From: Rathayibacter sp. VKM Ac-2857
GTDB taxonomy: Bacteria; Actinomycetota; Actinomycetes; Actinomycetales; Microbacteriaceae
Direction of reading: 5' to 3'
NCBI RefSeq assembly: GCF_013205025.1
Contig: NZ_JABMLE010000002.1
Coordinates: 388,253-452,252 of the forward strand
Length of the DNA: 64,000 nt
The position numbers were made by a program, and so were the translations under genes. Numbering within the stretch: position 1 is the stretch's first letter; each line of letters starts with the position of its first letter. A model generated the notes under the pieces. The model was not told where the DNA came from. It saw nothing but the letters and a program-made list of their open reading frames with translations, and searched no databases. Shown in pieces: positions 37,221 through 49,350 of the stretch.

Positions 37221-38701
37221 TACGCCCCGTCCCTCGCCAGGACCGCGCGCGCGGTCTTGAAGAGGATGACGATGTCGCCGGTCATCGACCAGTTCTCGAC
37301 GTAGTAGAGGTCGAGCCGGACCGTGTCCTCCCAGGAGAGGTTCGAGCGGCCGCTGACCTGCCAGAGGCCGGTGATGCCGGGCTTCATCAGGAAGCGGCGG
37401 TGCACGTGCTCCTCGTACTGCTCGACCTCGCGCGCCAGCGGCGGGCGGGGTCCGATCAGCGACATGTCACCGCGGAAGACGTTGAGGAACTGCGGCAGCT
37501 CGTCGAGGCTGAAGCGGCGCAGGACGGTGCCGACCTTGGTGACCCGGGGGTCCTTCGCCATCTTGAAGAGGATGCTGTTGCCCTCGTCGCGCTGCTGCGC
37601 GGCCAGCTCGGCCAGGCGCGCCTCGGCGTCGACCACCATCGAGCGGAACTTCAGCATCTCGAACGTCGAGCCGTTCAGCCCGATGCGCTCCTGCCGGAAC
37701 AGGACGGGACCGGGGCTCGTCGTCTTCACCAGCACGGCGACGACGATCAGCACGGGCGCACTGAGGATGATCAGCATCGTCGACGCGGCGATGTCGAAGA
37801 GCCGCTTCGCGAAGCGCTGGCGGCCGTCGAAGCGCGGGGTCTCGACGTGGATCAGCGGGAGTCCGGCGACCGGACGGGTGTGGATGCGCGGACCGCCGAT
37901 GTCGGTGAGGCTCGGCGCCACGACCAGGTGCTCGCGGCCGGGCTCGAGAGTCCAGCTGAGCTCGCGGATCCGCTGGGGCGCGAGCTCGTCGGAGCTCGTG
38001 ACGACCACGGTGTCGGCACCGGTCGCGTCCATCACCGCCCGCACGCCGTCGATCCCCGAGAAGCCGTGCAGCGAGAGGCCCGCCAGCTCCGCCTCGGTGC
38101 CGAGCGCCTCGGCGCCGCCGACGGAGGTGGAGACCGCGCCGACCAGCTTGTAGCCGGCCTCGGTGCCGCGGCGGAGCTCGCGCGCCGTGTGCAGCACGCT
38201 CGCGCGGGAGCCGAGCAGGACGACCTGGCTCGAGAAGCGGCCGACCCTGCGCTGGCGGGTGAGCCAGGAGCGCCAGACCAGTCGGCCGACGCAGATCAGC
38301 AGGATCCCGGCGGGGAACGCGGTGATGATGTAGCCGCGCGCCAGCAGGATCTGCAGGAGGTAGGCGATGATCGCGACGATGCCGAACAGCCAGATCGAGG
38401 CGTCGACGATCCGCCGGTACTCGACGTAGCCGGTGCCGACGATCCGGCGGTCGCGGGTGTCGAAGACCTGCAGGGCGAGGAGCCAGCCGATCGAGAGGAC
38501 GACCGAGACCCAGGTGTAGTTCACGGCGATGTCGACGGGGTTGTTGAAGCCCACGTCGGAGTTGAGGTTCAGATCGAACCACACGAGCTGCGTGCCGAAG
38601 ACCGACACGAGGATCGCGAGGACGTCCGTGACGAGGAGGCGACGACGGTAGTCCTGCTCCCAGGACGGCCGGCGCTTCTGCGAGGTCTCCTGCGGCGCCA
38701 T
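37217..38701 (-). CDS. Exopolysaccharide polyprenyl glycosylphosphotransferase
   Basis: A 494-aa membrane enzyme that transfers the first sugar phosphate to undecaprenyl phosphate (WbaP/WcaJ/CpsE type). Four to five N-terminal helices and a CoA-binding-like domain (VVLLGSRASVLHTAREL) precede the catalytic domain with KRLFDIAAS, SPGPVLFRQERIG, FEMLKFRSM, RRFSLDELPQFLNVFRGDMS, IGPRPPL and KPGITGLWQVSGRS. The ATG at 38701 (after GGGGGG) was chosen; a GTG at 38779 would extend it by 26 residues. It is the first gene of the minus-strand polysaccharide operon. Confidence 0.93.
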   Translation of the reverse strand: MAPQETSQKRRPSWEQDYRRRLLVTDVLAILVSVFGTQLVWFDLNLNSDVGFNNPVDIAVNYTWVSVVLSIGWLLALQVFDTRDRRIVGTGYVEYRRIVDASIWLFGIVAIIAYLLQILLARGYIITAFPAGILLICVGRLVWRSWLTRQRRVGRFSSQVVLLGSRASVLHTARELRRGTEAGYKLVGAVSTSVGGAEALGTEAELAGLSLHGFSGIDGVRAVMDATGADTVVVTSSDELAPQRIRELSWTLEPGREHLVVAPSLTDIGGPRIHTRPVAGLPLIHVETPRFDGRQRFAKRLFDIAASTMLIILSAPVLIVVAVLVKTTSPGPVLFRQERIGLNGSTFEMLKFRSMVVDAEARLAELAAQQRDEGNSILFKMAKDPRVTKVGTVLRRFSLDELPQFLNVFRGDMSLIGPRPPLAREVEQYEEHVHRRFLMKPGITGLWQVSGRSNLSWEDTVRLDLYYVENWSMTGDIVILFKTARAVLARDGAY

Positions 38702-38826
38702 CGAACCCCCCGGCTTCGCGTGCTGCGTCGGAAGGCCTGTGTGCGTTTCCGGTGATGTCACGCCCGCAAGGCTACCCACATCCTTGTTTCGGATGGGTCA
38801 CGCTCGGTGAGCAGTGCTCGACACCG

Positions 38827-39435
38827 CTAGCCGCGCAGACGCCCGCGGCTCTCCTGCAGATAGCAGGATCCGCAGAGCGACTCGTAGGTGACCTCCGCGC
38901 CGTCGATCGCGACCTGATCGCCGTCGAAGACGAAACGGCCGTCCACGACCCGGCCGTTGAAGATCGCCTTCCGGCCGCAGCGGCAGATCGTCTTCAGCTC
39001 CTCGAGGCTGTGCGCGATCTCGAGGAGCCGCCTGCTGCCGGGGAACGCGGCGGTCCGGAAGTCGGTCCGGATGCCGTACGCGAGCACGGGGACGTTCTCC
39101 AGGATCGCGATCCGGAGCAGATCGTCGACGTGCGACTCGGGCAGGAACTGCGCCTCGTCGACGAGCAGGGCGCTGACGTCGCGGGCCGTCTCGGCGAGGA
39201 CGCGGGCCCGCGCGGCCGTGAAGACGGCGACGGGATCGCCGTCCGGCTCGAACAGGATGTCCACCGGACGGGTCACGCCGAGCCGGGACACGATGAGCTC
39301 GTCGCCCTTGGTGTCGACGGCGGGCTTCGCGAGCAGCACCCGGTGCCCGCGCTCCTCGTAGTTGTGCGCGGCCTGCAGGAGCGAGGTGCTCTTGCCGCTG
39401 TTCATCGCTCCGTAGCGGAAGTAGAGCTTCGCCAT
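38827..39435 (-). CDS. tdk: Thymidine kinase (type II)
   Basis: Tdk phosphorylates thymidine in the salvage path. The 202-aa protein has the P-loop GAMNSGKST (residues 9-17), the LLVDEAQFL Walker B and GIRTDFRTAAFPGSRRLLE lasso segment. A structural zinc site is formed by CRCGRKA and LCGSCYLQ. Length and motifs are those of the type II family. It stands alone between the polysaccharide operon and a regulator gene. Confidence 0.94.
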   Translation of the reverse strand: MAKLYFRYGAMNSGKSTSLLQAAHNYEERGHRVLLAKPAVDTKGDELIVSRLGVTRPVDILFEPDGDPVAVFTAARARVLAETARDVSALLVDEAQFLPESHVDDLLRIAILENVPVLAYGIRTDFRTAAFPGSRRLLEIAHSLEELKTICRCGRKAIFNGRVVDGRFVFDGDQVAIDGAEVTYESLCGSCYLQESRGRLRG

Positions 39436-39562
39436 CAGGTCCTGTCTCTGCTCGGTCGCGGGCTGCTCCCGCGTGCCGCGCTCAGCGCGGCGGTGGACGT
39501 CGTTTCTGTAATGGGCGCGGCGGTGGTGGGCGCGGCGGCCGTAGAGGTCGGGCTGACCGGAG

Positions 39563-40309
39563 TCATTCGAGGAAGCCGTCCTCCGCGGCCCGGCGGATCA
39601 GATCGGCGCGCCGGCTCGCCGGCCGGCCGACCTTCACGTACTTCTGCCGGACCCGGCGGAGATAGGTCTTCGCCGTCTCGAACTGCACGTTCATCCTGGC
39701 GGCGACCTCGGGGGTGCTGGCTCCGGCGACGTACAGGCGCAGCGCCTCCAGCTCCCCCGCGCTCAGCCGCGGCCGCTGCTGGGCGGCCACGCCGATCGGG
39801 AGGGGACGCCAGTGCGAGGCGGATCCGGCGGTCGAGCGCATCGCCATCGCCGAGCGGGCCGCCTCCATCACGTCCTGCATCGACTGCGCCTTCGTGAGGT
39901 GCCGCGCGGCGCCGGCCCGCAGCGAGCGCTCGCGGATCTCGTCGTCCTCGTGCTCGGCGAGGACGATGACGGTCGCCCCCGCGGCGCGGCAGGTGCGGAT
40001 CCGCGCCTCGATCGAGATCGGCTCGCTCAGCTCGAAGTCCATCAGGACGACCTGCGTGGGGAAGACGGTGCTGGTGACCAGCTCCATCCAGGTGCCGGCG
40101 CTCACCACGAGCTCGAAGTCGGGCGCGTTGGCGGCGATCCAGCTGCTCATGCTGTCGAGCAGCAGCTCGTGGTCGTCGAGGATGCCGAGCCGGACCGGCC
40201 GGGCACCTCCCTCGGCGGGCGGAGTCTCGGCCGAACGGGTCTCCGCCGTTCGGACCTCGGCGGCCCGGGCGGAGGAGCCGGACGCCGGCTCACCGGGGCG
40301 AGGGAGCAT
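39563..40309 (-). CDS. LuxR/NarL-type response regulator
   Basis: A 248-aa two-component regulator. The receiver domain (about 38-155) has the acidic pair Asp45-Asp46 (GILDDHE), phosphoacceptor Asp91 (VLMDFEL) and a lysine near 139 (RHLTKAQ). The C-terminal LuxR helix-turn-helix (about 181-240) reads RLSAGELEALRLYVAG...TAKTYLRRVRQKY. A 35-residue Ala/Glu-rich N-terminal extension may not be translated. No histidine kinase gene is adjacent, so it is an orphan here; a role in the nearby polysaccharide genes is only a guess. Confidence 0.85.
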   Translation of the reverse strand: MLPRPGEPASGSSARAAEVRTAETRSAETPPAEGGARPVRLGILDDHELLLDSMSSWIAANAPDFELVVSAGTWMELVTSTVFPTQVVLMDFELSEPISIEARIRTCRAAGATVIVLAEHEDDEIRERSLRAGAARHLTKAQSMQDVMEAARSAMAMRSTAGSASHWRPLPIGVAAQQRPRLSAGELEALRLYVAGASTPEVAARMNVQFETAKTYLRRVRQKYVKVGRPASRRADLIRRAAEDGFLE

Positions 40310-40351
40310 GCGACGATCCTAGCCGCGGGCGCGCGGGCGACCGCGGCGGGC

Positions 40352-41545
40352 TCAGAACAGCGTCGGCTGGCCGACCCCGGGCAGGACCGAGGCGCCGTCC
40401 TCGCCGAGCTCCCGGAGGATCAGGCCGCCGTTCCGGAGGCCGTCGTGCCGGGTGCGCGGGTCGCCGCCCAGCGGTCGGCCGTTCTCGCCGCCGAGGGTCC
40501 GGAGCGTGCCGAGCGAGGCGAGCGCGGAGTCCCCGCGCGCGGTCGGGCCGAGCGCCGAGGAGCGCATCGAGCCGGTCGCCGGGTCGGCCTCCCCCTCCTC
40601 CAGCCGGTGATCGCGCATCAGCGGCCGGATCCGCGCGGACAGCCAGCGGCGGTACTCCACCGGCGCGTAGGCGGAGCGCCCGGGATAGAGGGAGCGGTAG
40701 CGGTCGAGCAGCTCGGGGTGCTCCTGCGCGAGCCACTGCAGGAACCACTCCTTCACCCCGGGCTTGAGATAGAGGGTGGAGTACATGATCGTGCTCGCCC
40801 CCGCCTCGCGGCAGGCGCGCAGCGAGGCGTCGAGGTGGGCGCGGGTGTCCGTGAGGAACGGCAGGATCGGCATCAGGAAGACCGAGCACTCGAAGCCCGC
40901 CTCCCTCGCGGCGGTCACGGTCGCCAGCCGGGCCGCCGCGGTGGGAGCGCCCGGCTCGATCGAGCGCTGCAGATCCTCGTCGAACACGGCGATCGAGACG
41001 CCGAGGTCGACCGGCACGTGCTCGGCCGCCTCGCGCAGCAGCGGCAGGTCGCGCCGGAGCAGCGAGCCCTTGGTGAGGATCGAGAGCGGGGTGCCGGAGG
41101 CGGCCAGCGCGGCGATGATGCCGGGCATCAGCCGGTAGCGGCCCTCGGCCCGCTGGTAGGGGTCGGTGTTCGTGCCGAGCGCGACGGGATGCCGCTCCCA
41201 GCTCGGCCGCGCAAGCTCGCGGGCGAGGACCTCGGCGACGTTCACCTTGACGACGATCTGCGAGTCGAAGTCGCTGCCGCCGTCGAACTCGAGGTACTCG
41301 TGCGTGGGCCGCGCGAAGCAGTAGGTGCAGGCGTGGGTGCAGCCGCGCATCGGGTTGATCGTCCAGCCGAACGGCATCTTCGACGAGGAGTGCACCCGGT
41401 TGAGCGCCGACTTGGCGAGCACCTCGTAGAACGTGATGCCGTCGAACTCCGGGGTGCGCACGGTCCGGACGAGCTCGGTGAGCTTCACCAGGCCCGGGAG
41501 CGCGGCGTCGTCCGCCGCGCCGATCGCCTGCCCGCTCCACCTCAT
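40352..41545 (-). CDS. Radical SAM protein of the Rv2578c type
   Basis: A 397-aa radical SAM enzyme with the cluster motif C-THA-C-TY-C (in RGCTHACTYCFARPTHEYLE). The core TIM-barrel continues with LGTNTDPYQ and SILTKGSLLRRDLPLL. It belongs to the spore-photoproduct-lyase-like group that includes Rv2578c, whose function is unknown. The C-terminal ~80 residues (GSMRSSALGPTARGD...LPGVGQPTLF) are low in complexity and family-specific. It is monocistronic and starts near repeat cluster C. Confidence 0.87.
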   Translation of the reverse strand: MRWSGQAIGAADDAALPGLVKLTELVRTVRTPEFDGITFYEVLAKSALNRVHSSSKMPFGWTINPMRGCTHACTYCFARPTHEYLEFDGGSDFDSQIVVKVNVAEVLARELARPSWERHPVALGTNTDPYQRAEGRYRLMPGIIAALAASGTPLSILTKGSLLRRDLPLLREAAEHVPVDLGVSIAVFDEDLQRSIEPGAPTAAARLATVTAAREAGFECSVFLMPILPFLTDTRAHLDASLRACREAGASTIMYSTLYLKPGVKEWFLQWLAQEHPELLDRYRSLYPGRSAYAPVEYRRWLSARIRPLMRDHRLEEGEADPATGSMRSSALGPTARGDSALASLGTLRTLGGENGRPLGGDPRTRHDGLRNGGLILRELGEDGASVLPGVGQPTLF

Positions 41546-41579
41546 GCGTCCATTAGAACATGTGTTCGAACAATTCGGT

Positions 41580-41755
41580 GCTGCATGCTGGTCGAGTAGC
41601 CCCGAAGGGGCGTATCGAGACCCACCGTCCTCAGCAGGGCGGGTCTGCAGAACCTTCTTCTGACGCAGGTGGATCTCGATACGCCCGCTGTGCGGGCTAC
41701 TCGATCAGCATGCGATCGAGACACCCGCTGTGCGGGCTACTCGATCAGCAGGGGC
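41580..41755. repeat. Cluster C: composite palindromic element plus stacked copy
   Basis: An inverted pair of GTAG-hairpin repeats (GTAGCCCCGAAGGGGCGTAT near 41596 and its inverted partner ending CAGCATG at 41712) is separated by a 50-bp spacer almost the same as in cluster B and, inverted, cluster F. A third truncated copy (CCGCTGTGCGGGCTACTCGATCAGCAG) is attached directly after the CATG end. The cluster fills the 226-bp gap between the radical SAM gene and mqo. Confidence 0.85.
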
Positions 41756-41771
41756 GGCCCACCCTCGGCGC

Positions 41772-43259
41772 TCAGACCGAGGCGCGGAGCGCGAGCACCT
41801 CGGAGGTCGCGGCGACGGTGCGCTCGGCCGTCTCCGGGGCGTCGTTGAGCGTGGAGCCGTAGCTCGGCACGAGCGAGCGGATCCGCGGCTCCCAGGCCTT
41901 CATCCGGTCGGGGAAGCAGCGCTTGACGATGTCGAGCATGATCGGCACGGCCGTCGAAGCTCCGGGCGAGGCGCCGAGCAGACCGGCGATCGTGCCGTCG
42001 GCGCCGGTGATGACCTCGGTGCCGAACTGCAGCACGCCGCCCTTCTTCTCGTCCTTCTTCATCACCTGGACGCGCTGACCCGCGGTGATGAGGTACCAGT
42101 CCTCGGAGCGGGCGGTCGGCAGGAACTCGCGCAGCGCCTTCATCTTCTTGTCGCGACCGGCCAGCACCTCGCCGAGCAGGTACTTCATCAGGTCGAGGTT
42201 GTCGCGGGCGACGGCGAGCATCGGGCCGATGTTGTGCGGACGGATCGAGAGCGGCAGGTCGAGCCAGGATCCGCGCTTGAGGAACTTGGGCGTGAAGCCC
42301 GCGTACGGGCCGAACAGCAGCGACGCCTGGCCGTCGACGACGCGGGTGTCGAGGTGCGGGACCGACATCGGCGGGGCGCCGACGGCGGCCTTGCCGTAGA
42401 CCTTCGCCTGGTGGCGGGCGACGATCGCCGGGTTGTCCGTCCGGAGGAACTGCCCCGAGATGGGGAAGCCGCCGAAGCCCTTGATCTCGGGGATGCCCGA
42501 CTTCTGCAGCAGGTGCAGGGCACCGCCGCCGGCGCCGACGAAGACGAAGCGGGCGATGACCTTCTTGGGCGTGCCGCCGACCTTCTGCTTGAGGTCCAGG
42601 CGCCAGGTGCCGTCCTTCTGCCGGGTGATGCCGGTGACCTCGTGGCCGGTGTCGAGGGTGCCGCCGTGCGCGACCACGTGGTCGAAGAGCTGGTGGGTGA
42701 GAGCGCCGAAGTCGACGTCGGTGCCCGCGGGGATGCGCGTGGCGGCGTAGGGTCCGCCGCCGGCGGGGCGCTGCTCCATCAGCAGGGGAGCCCACTCGTG
42801 GATGGTCTTGGTGCTCTCGGTGAACTCCATGCCGGCGAAGAGCGGCTGGTCCTTCAGCGCCTCGTAGCGCTTGCGGAGGTACTCGACGTTGGCCTCGCCG
42901 TGCACGAAGGTCATGTGCGGGGCGGAATTGATGAAGCTGGAGGGCTCGCGGATGTCGCCGGCCTCGACCAGGCTCGACCAGAACTGGCGCGAGATCTGGA
43001 ACTGCTCGTTGATCTGGATCGCCTTGGCGGGGTCGACGGAGCCGTCGGCCGCCTCGGGCATGTAGTTCAGCTCGCAGAGGGCCGCGTGGCCCGTGCCCGC
43101 GTTGTTCCAGGGGTTCGACGACTCCTGCGCCACGTCGCCGAGGCGCTCGTAGGCGGCGATGGTCCAGTCGGGCTGGAGCTTGGTGAGGAGTGCACCGAGG
43201 GTGGCACTCATGATGCCCCCACCGATGAGGGCGACGTCGACCGGTTCCGAGGAGTTCAC
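41772..43259 (-). CDS. mqo: Malate:quinone oxidoreductase
   Basis: Mqo is an FAD-dependent, membrane-associated TCA-cycle enzyme that oxidises malate to oxaloacetate and passes electrons to menaquinone. The 495-aa protein starts with the FAD motif VALIGGGIMSATLGALL, then RLGDVAQESSNPWNNAGTGH, and ends with GLLGASPGASTAVP and PSYGSTLND, all hallmark Mqo segments. The GTG at 43259 gives MNSSEPVDVALIGGG. An upstream in-frame extension to 43322 lacks family similarity. It is flanked by repeat clusters C and D on both sides. Confidence 0.94.
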   Translation of the reverse strand: MNSSEPVDVALIGGGIMSATLGALLTKLQPDWTIAAYERLGDVAQESSNPWNNAGTGHAALCELNYMPEAADGSVDPAKAIQINEQFQISRQFWSSLVEAGDIREPSSFINSAPHMTFVHGEANVEYLRKRYEALKDQPLFAGMEFTESTKTIHEWAPLLMEQRPAGGGPYAATRIPAGTDVDFGALTHQLFDHVVAHGGTLDTGHEVTGITRQKDGTWRLDLKQKVGGTPKKVIARFVFVGAGGGALHLLQKSGIPEIKGFGGFPISGQFLRTDNPAIVARHQAKVYGKAAVGAPPMSVPHLDTRVVDGQASLLFGPYAGFTPKFLKRGSWLDLPLSIRPHNIGPMLAVARDNLDLMKYLLGEVLAGRDKKMKALREFLPTARSEDWYLITAGQRVQVMKKDEKKGGVLQFGTEVITGADGTIAGLLGASPGASTAVPIMLDIVKRCFPDRMKAWEPRIRSLVPSYGSTLNDAPETAERTVAATSEVLALRASV

Positions 43260-43375
43260 GAGAGTCGAGTTTACCGTCGGGCGCCGGGCGGCAGGCGGGC
43301 CGGGGGGCCGCCTGCCCATCAAATTGACGGCTTTTCCCGTCGGGCGCGGGCGGCGGCAGCCGCTGCTCGGACACG

Positions 43376-43560
43376 GGGGTCTCGATACGCCGCTGCGCGG
43401 CTACTCGACCAGCATGGGGTCGCCGCTGCGCGGCTACTCGACCAGCGAAGGGGGCCGCCCTCGCAGAGGGCGCCATCCATGCTGATCGAGTAGCCCTCGC
43501 AGAGGGCACCATCCATGTTGATCGAGTAGCCCTCGCAGAGGGCGTATCGAGATCCGCGCC
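43376..43560. repeat. Cluster D: palindromic repeats with 36-bp stacked units
   Basis: A CGCCGCTGCGCGGCTACTCGACCAGCATG copy and a truncated twin are followed by three 36-bp units starting at 43458, 43494 and 43530 (CCCTCGCAGAGGGC...ATGCTGATCGAGTAG). The last unit completes to a full copy ending GTATCGAGATCC. The cluster occupies most of the 304-bp gap between mqo and asd. Confidence 0.85.
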
Positions 43561-43563
43561 GGG

Positions 43564-46078
<2,515 letters not shown>

Positions 46079-46191
46079 GCGCTACTCCCGGGTCAGTGGC
46101 TCGGGCCGTGGCGACCCGACGCAGGAGTCTACCGGCGGGCGCATGCGCGAGCGGTCATGTTGCGGCGGCGGGCCCGGCCGGCTACTCCGCG

Positions 46192-46791
46192 TCAGTTCTC
46201 GACGAGGCGGCGGCCCTCGAAGGCGCGGCCGAGGGTGATCTCGTCGGCGTACTCGAGGTCGCCGCCGACGGGGAGGCCGGAGGCGAGGCGGGTGATGCGG
46301 ATGCCGAGGGTGCTCAGCATGCGGGAGAGGTAGGTCGCGGTGGCCTCGCCCTCGAGGTTGGGGTCGGTCGCGATGATGACCTCTTGGACCTCGCCGTCGG
46401 CCAGGCGCTGCAGCAGCTGGCGGATGCGGAGCTGGTCGGGGCCGATGCCGTCGATCGGGCTGATCGCGCCGCCGAGCACGTGGTAGAGGCCGCGGAACTC
46501 GCGGGTGCGCTCGATCGCAGGGACGTCCTTCGCCTCCTCGACCACGCAGATGACAGCTCGGCTGCGGCGCGGGTCGCGGCAGATGCCGCAGGTCGCCTCC
46601 TCCGCGACGTTGCCGCAGATGTCGCAGAAGTGCACGCGGTTGCGCAGCTCGAGCAGGATCTCGGCCAGGCGGGTGACGTCGAACGTCTCGGTCTGCAGGA
46701 TGTGGAACGCGATGCGCTGGGCCGACTTCGGGCCGATGCCGGGGAGCCGGCCGAGCTCGTCGATCAGCTCCTGGACGATGCCTTCGTACAT
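46192..46791 (-). CDS. recR: Recombination mediator RecR
   Basis: RecR works with RecO to load RecA on gapped DNA. The 199-aa protein has a helix-hairpin-helix ([20 protein letters not shown]), a four-cysteine zinc motif (CDIC and CGIC), and a Toprim domain ([16 protein letters not shown]...). The ATG at 46791 follows GAGGAGG. It lies 73 bp after dnaX. The ybaB gene usually found between dnaX and recR is missing. Confidence 0.95.
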   Translation of the reverse strand: MYEGIVQELIDELGRLPGIGPKSAQRIAFHILQTETFDVTRLAEILLELRNRVHFCDICGNVAEEATCGICRDPRRSRAVICVVEEAKDVPAIERTREFRGLYHVLGGAISPIDGIGPDQLRIRQLLQRLADGEVQEVIIATDPNLEGEATATYLSRMLSTLGIRITRLASGLPVGGDLEYADEITLGRAFEGRRLVEN

Positions 46792-46864
46792 GCGGGCGCC
46801 TCCTCTCGGGGAGCGGGTTCGGGGGTGAGGAGTGCGGTGATGTGGAGTGCGAGGTGCCGGGCGG

Positions 46865-49276
46865 TCATCCGCCGGTCACCCGCGGACCGCGGGGGACGTG
46901 CGGCTGCTCCTCGATGAACTGGGCGCCGAGGATCTCGCGGACGACCGCCTCGCCGTAGCGCTGCCGGCCGTCGGCCGTGGCCGAGCGCGTGGTGCGGGTG
47001 ACCGGGCGGGGCGCCGGCTCGGGCCGCTCGCGAGCACGGACGGGAGCGGGAGCGACGGGGGCCGGGGGCGCGGTCGGCTCGCCGGGAGGGGCGACCACGG
47101 CCCAGGAGTCGGGCATCGGCGGCTCGACCGGCGGCATGTCCTCCTCCGGAGGCTCCTCGTCGAACGGCGGCTCGTCACCGGAGGGCTCGGCGGTGGTCGC
47201 CGACGCGCCGGCGGGGCGGACCGGGGGCTCCTGCTCGGGGACGACCGGGGCGGAGCGCGGCGACGGGGCGAGGACCGGCACGTCGGTCGGCTCGGGAGCG
47301 ACGACCGTCTCGATCGCGGGCTCGGCGGCGACCTCGGCGGGGGCCGGGTCGGCCGGGATGGCGACCGTCGCCCACTCGTCGGGGTCGCTCGGGGCGGCCG
47401 CCGCGGCGGGCTGCCCAGCGGCGGCCTGCTCGGCGGCGGGCGGCGGAGTCGCCTCGACGGCGGCGCGCTCGGCCTCGGGAGCCGTCGCGCGCGGCTCGAC
47501 GCGGGCGATGTACTTGACCCGGAGTCCGAGGACCTGCTGGATCGCCTGGCGAAGATGCTCGCTGACGCCCGGCTGACCGGCACTTCCGGCCATCTTGAAC
47601 GAGTCGACGTCGTTCTGGCTCGGGAAGGACAGGGTGAGGACGTCGTCCTTCAGCGCCCGCACCTGCGCGGTGTAGGCGACGAGCCAGGCCGTCATCCGGG
47701 CCTTCTGCACGACCTCGAGGATCTCGGGCCAGCTGTCCTTCATCCGCTGCAGGGTGACGCCGCCGGGCTCGTCCGCCGCGGAGGCGTGGGTCGCCGGGGC
47801 CGGGGCGGCCGGGCGGGACGCCGCGGTGTCGGCCGGAGTGGAGTCGGCCGGAGTCGCGTCGGCGGCGGCGCTCGGGACGGCGTCGGGCGCGCCGGAGCCG
47901 GCGTCGACCGACGCCGCGGAGACGACCGGCGTCTCGACGCGCGGGGCCGCGGCGATCGACTCCGGGACCGACTCCGGCGTCGCGGCATGCGACGGGAGGT
48001 GCGGCTCGGGCATGCGCGAGTCGGTCGCACGGGTCTCGGGCGCGCGGGACGCAGCGGCACGGGACTCGGTCGCGCGCGACTCCGGAGCGCGGGAGTCGGC
48101 GGCCGGCCGTGTCGGAGCGGGGGCGGCCTGCGCCGGCGCCGGCACCACGACGGACGCCGGAGCGACCGCCGCGCCGGACCCGTGCACCAGCGTGCGCGCG
48201 ATCATCAGCTCGAGGTGCAGCCGGGGCGAGGTCGCGCCCGTCATCTCGGTGAGCGCGTCGTTGACGATGTCCGCGATGCGCGAGAGCTCGCCGAGGCCGA
48301 GCGCGCGCGACTGGCCGGCCATCCGGTCGAGCTCGTCCTGCGAGACGCCGCGCAGGACCGCCGAGGCGGCACCGCCGGTGGCGGCGACGACGATGAGGTC
48401 GCGGAGCTTCTCGAGCAGGTCCTCGACGAAGCGGCGCGGGTCCTGGCCGGTCTGGATGACGCGGTCGACCGCGCCGAACGCCTCGGCGGAGTCGTGCTCG
48501 GCGAGCGCGTCGACGACCTCGTCGAGCAGGGCGCCGTGGGTGTAGCCGAGAAGGGCGACCGCGCGCTCGTACTCGACCGTCTCGTCCTCGGAGCCGGCCA
48601 TCAGCTGGTCGAGCAGAGACAGGGTGTCGCGGACGGAGCCGCCGCCGGCCCGGACGACGAGCGGGAGCACGCCCGCGGCGACACCGACCTTCTCGCGCTC
48701 GCAGAGCTCCTGGGTGTAGTCGAGCATCTGCGCGGGCGGGACGAGCCGGAACGGGTAGTGGTGGGTGCGCGAGCGGATCGTGCCGATGACCTTGTCGGGC
48801 TCGGTCGTCGCGAAGATGAACTTGACGTGCTCCGGCGGCTCCTCGACGATCTTGAGCAGCGCGTTGAAGCCCTGCGGCGTCACCATGTGCGCCTCATCGA
48901 GGATGAAGATCTTGAAGCGGTCGCGGGCGGGGGCGAAGATCGCCCGCTCGCGCAGATCGCGCGCGTCGTCGACGCCGTTGTGGCTCGCGGCGTCGATCTC
49001 GACGACGTCGAGCGAGCCCTGGCCGTCGCGGCTGAGCTCGACGCAGCTGTCGCAGACGCCGCAGGGGGTGTCCGTCGGGCCCTGCGCGCAGTTGAGGCAG
49101 CGGGCGAGGATGCGCGCCGACGTCGTCTTGCCGCAGCCGCGCGGGCCGCTGAAGAGGTAGGCGTGATTGACGCGGTTGGTGCGCAGCGCCGTCATGAGCG
49201 GATCGGTCACCTGGGACTGGCCGATCATCTCGGCGAACGTCTCGGGCCGGTACCGGCGATACAGGGCTGCTACCAC
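46865..49276 (-). CDS. dnaX: DNA polymerase III subunits gamma and tau
   Basis: DnaX is the motor of the clamp loader. The 803-aa protein starts [20 protein letters not shown]. It has Walker [11 protein letters not shown], a zinc module with CLNC and CGVCDSC, Walker B ILDEAHM and sensor 1 [17 protein letters not shown] long Pro/Ala/Thr-rich tau region follows, including repeated PES/RAT-type segments between about residues 390 and 500. The GTG at 49276 was chosen because homology begins there. It diverges from mobA. Confidence 0.95.
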   Translation of the reverse strand: MVAALYRRYRPETFAEMIGQSQVTDPLMTALRTNRVNHAYLFSGPRGCGKTTSARILARCLNCAQGPTDTPCGVCDSCVELSRDGQGSLDVVEIDAASHNGVDDARDLRERAIFAPARDRFKIFILDEAHMVTPQGFNALLKIVEEPPEHVKFIFATTEPDKVIGTIRSRTHHYPFRLVPPAQMLDYTQELCEREKVGVAAGVLPLVVRAGGGSVRDTLSLLDQLMAGSEDETVEYERAVALLGYTHGALLDEVVDALAEHDSAEAFGAVDRVIQTGQDPRRFVEDLLEKLRDLIVVAATGGAASAVLRGVSQDELDRMAGQSRALGLGELSRIADIVNDALTEMTGATSPRLHLELMIARTLVHGSGAAVAPASVVVPAPAQAAPAPTRPAADSRAPESRATESRAAASRAPETRATDSRMPEPHLPSHAATPESVPESIAAAPRVETPVVSAASVDAGSGAPDAVPSAAADATPADSTPADTAASRPAAPAPATHASAADEPGGVTLQRMKDSWPEILEVVQKARMTAWLVAYTAQVRALKDDVLTLSFPSQNDVDSFKMAGSAGQPGVSEHLRQAIQQVLGLRVKYIARVEPRATAPEAERAAVEATPPPAAEQAAAGQPAAAAAPSDPDEWATVAIPADPAPAEVAAEPAIETVVAPEPTDVPVLAPSPRSAPVVPEQEPPVRPAGASATTAEPSGDEPPFDEEPPEEDMPPVEPPMPDSWAVVAPPGEPTAPPAPVAPAPVRARERPEPAPRPVTRTTRSATADGRQRYGEAVVREILGAQFIEEQPHVPRGPRVTGG

Positions 49277-49350
49277 CCGACAAGAGTAGCCGCGACCTCC
49301 GACACCGGACGCTGGTCGCCGAAGCCGCCGCCTCCCGTAGCCTCGAGGCC

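Noticed and set aside
46792..46864. A hidden ybaB gene between dnaX and recR
   Set aside because: Only 73 bp separate the genes, too short for YbaB (about 100 codons).
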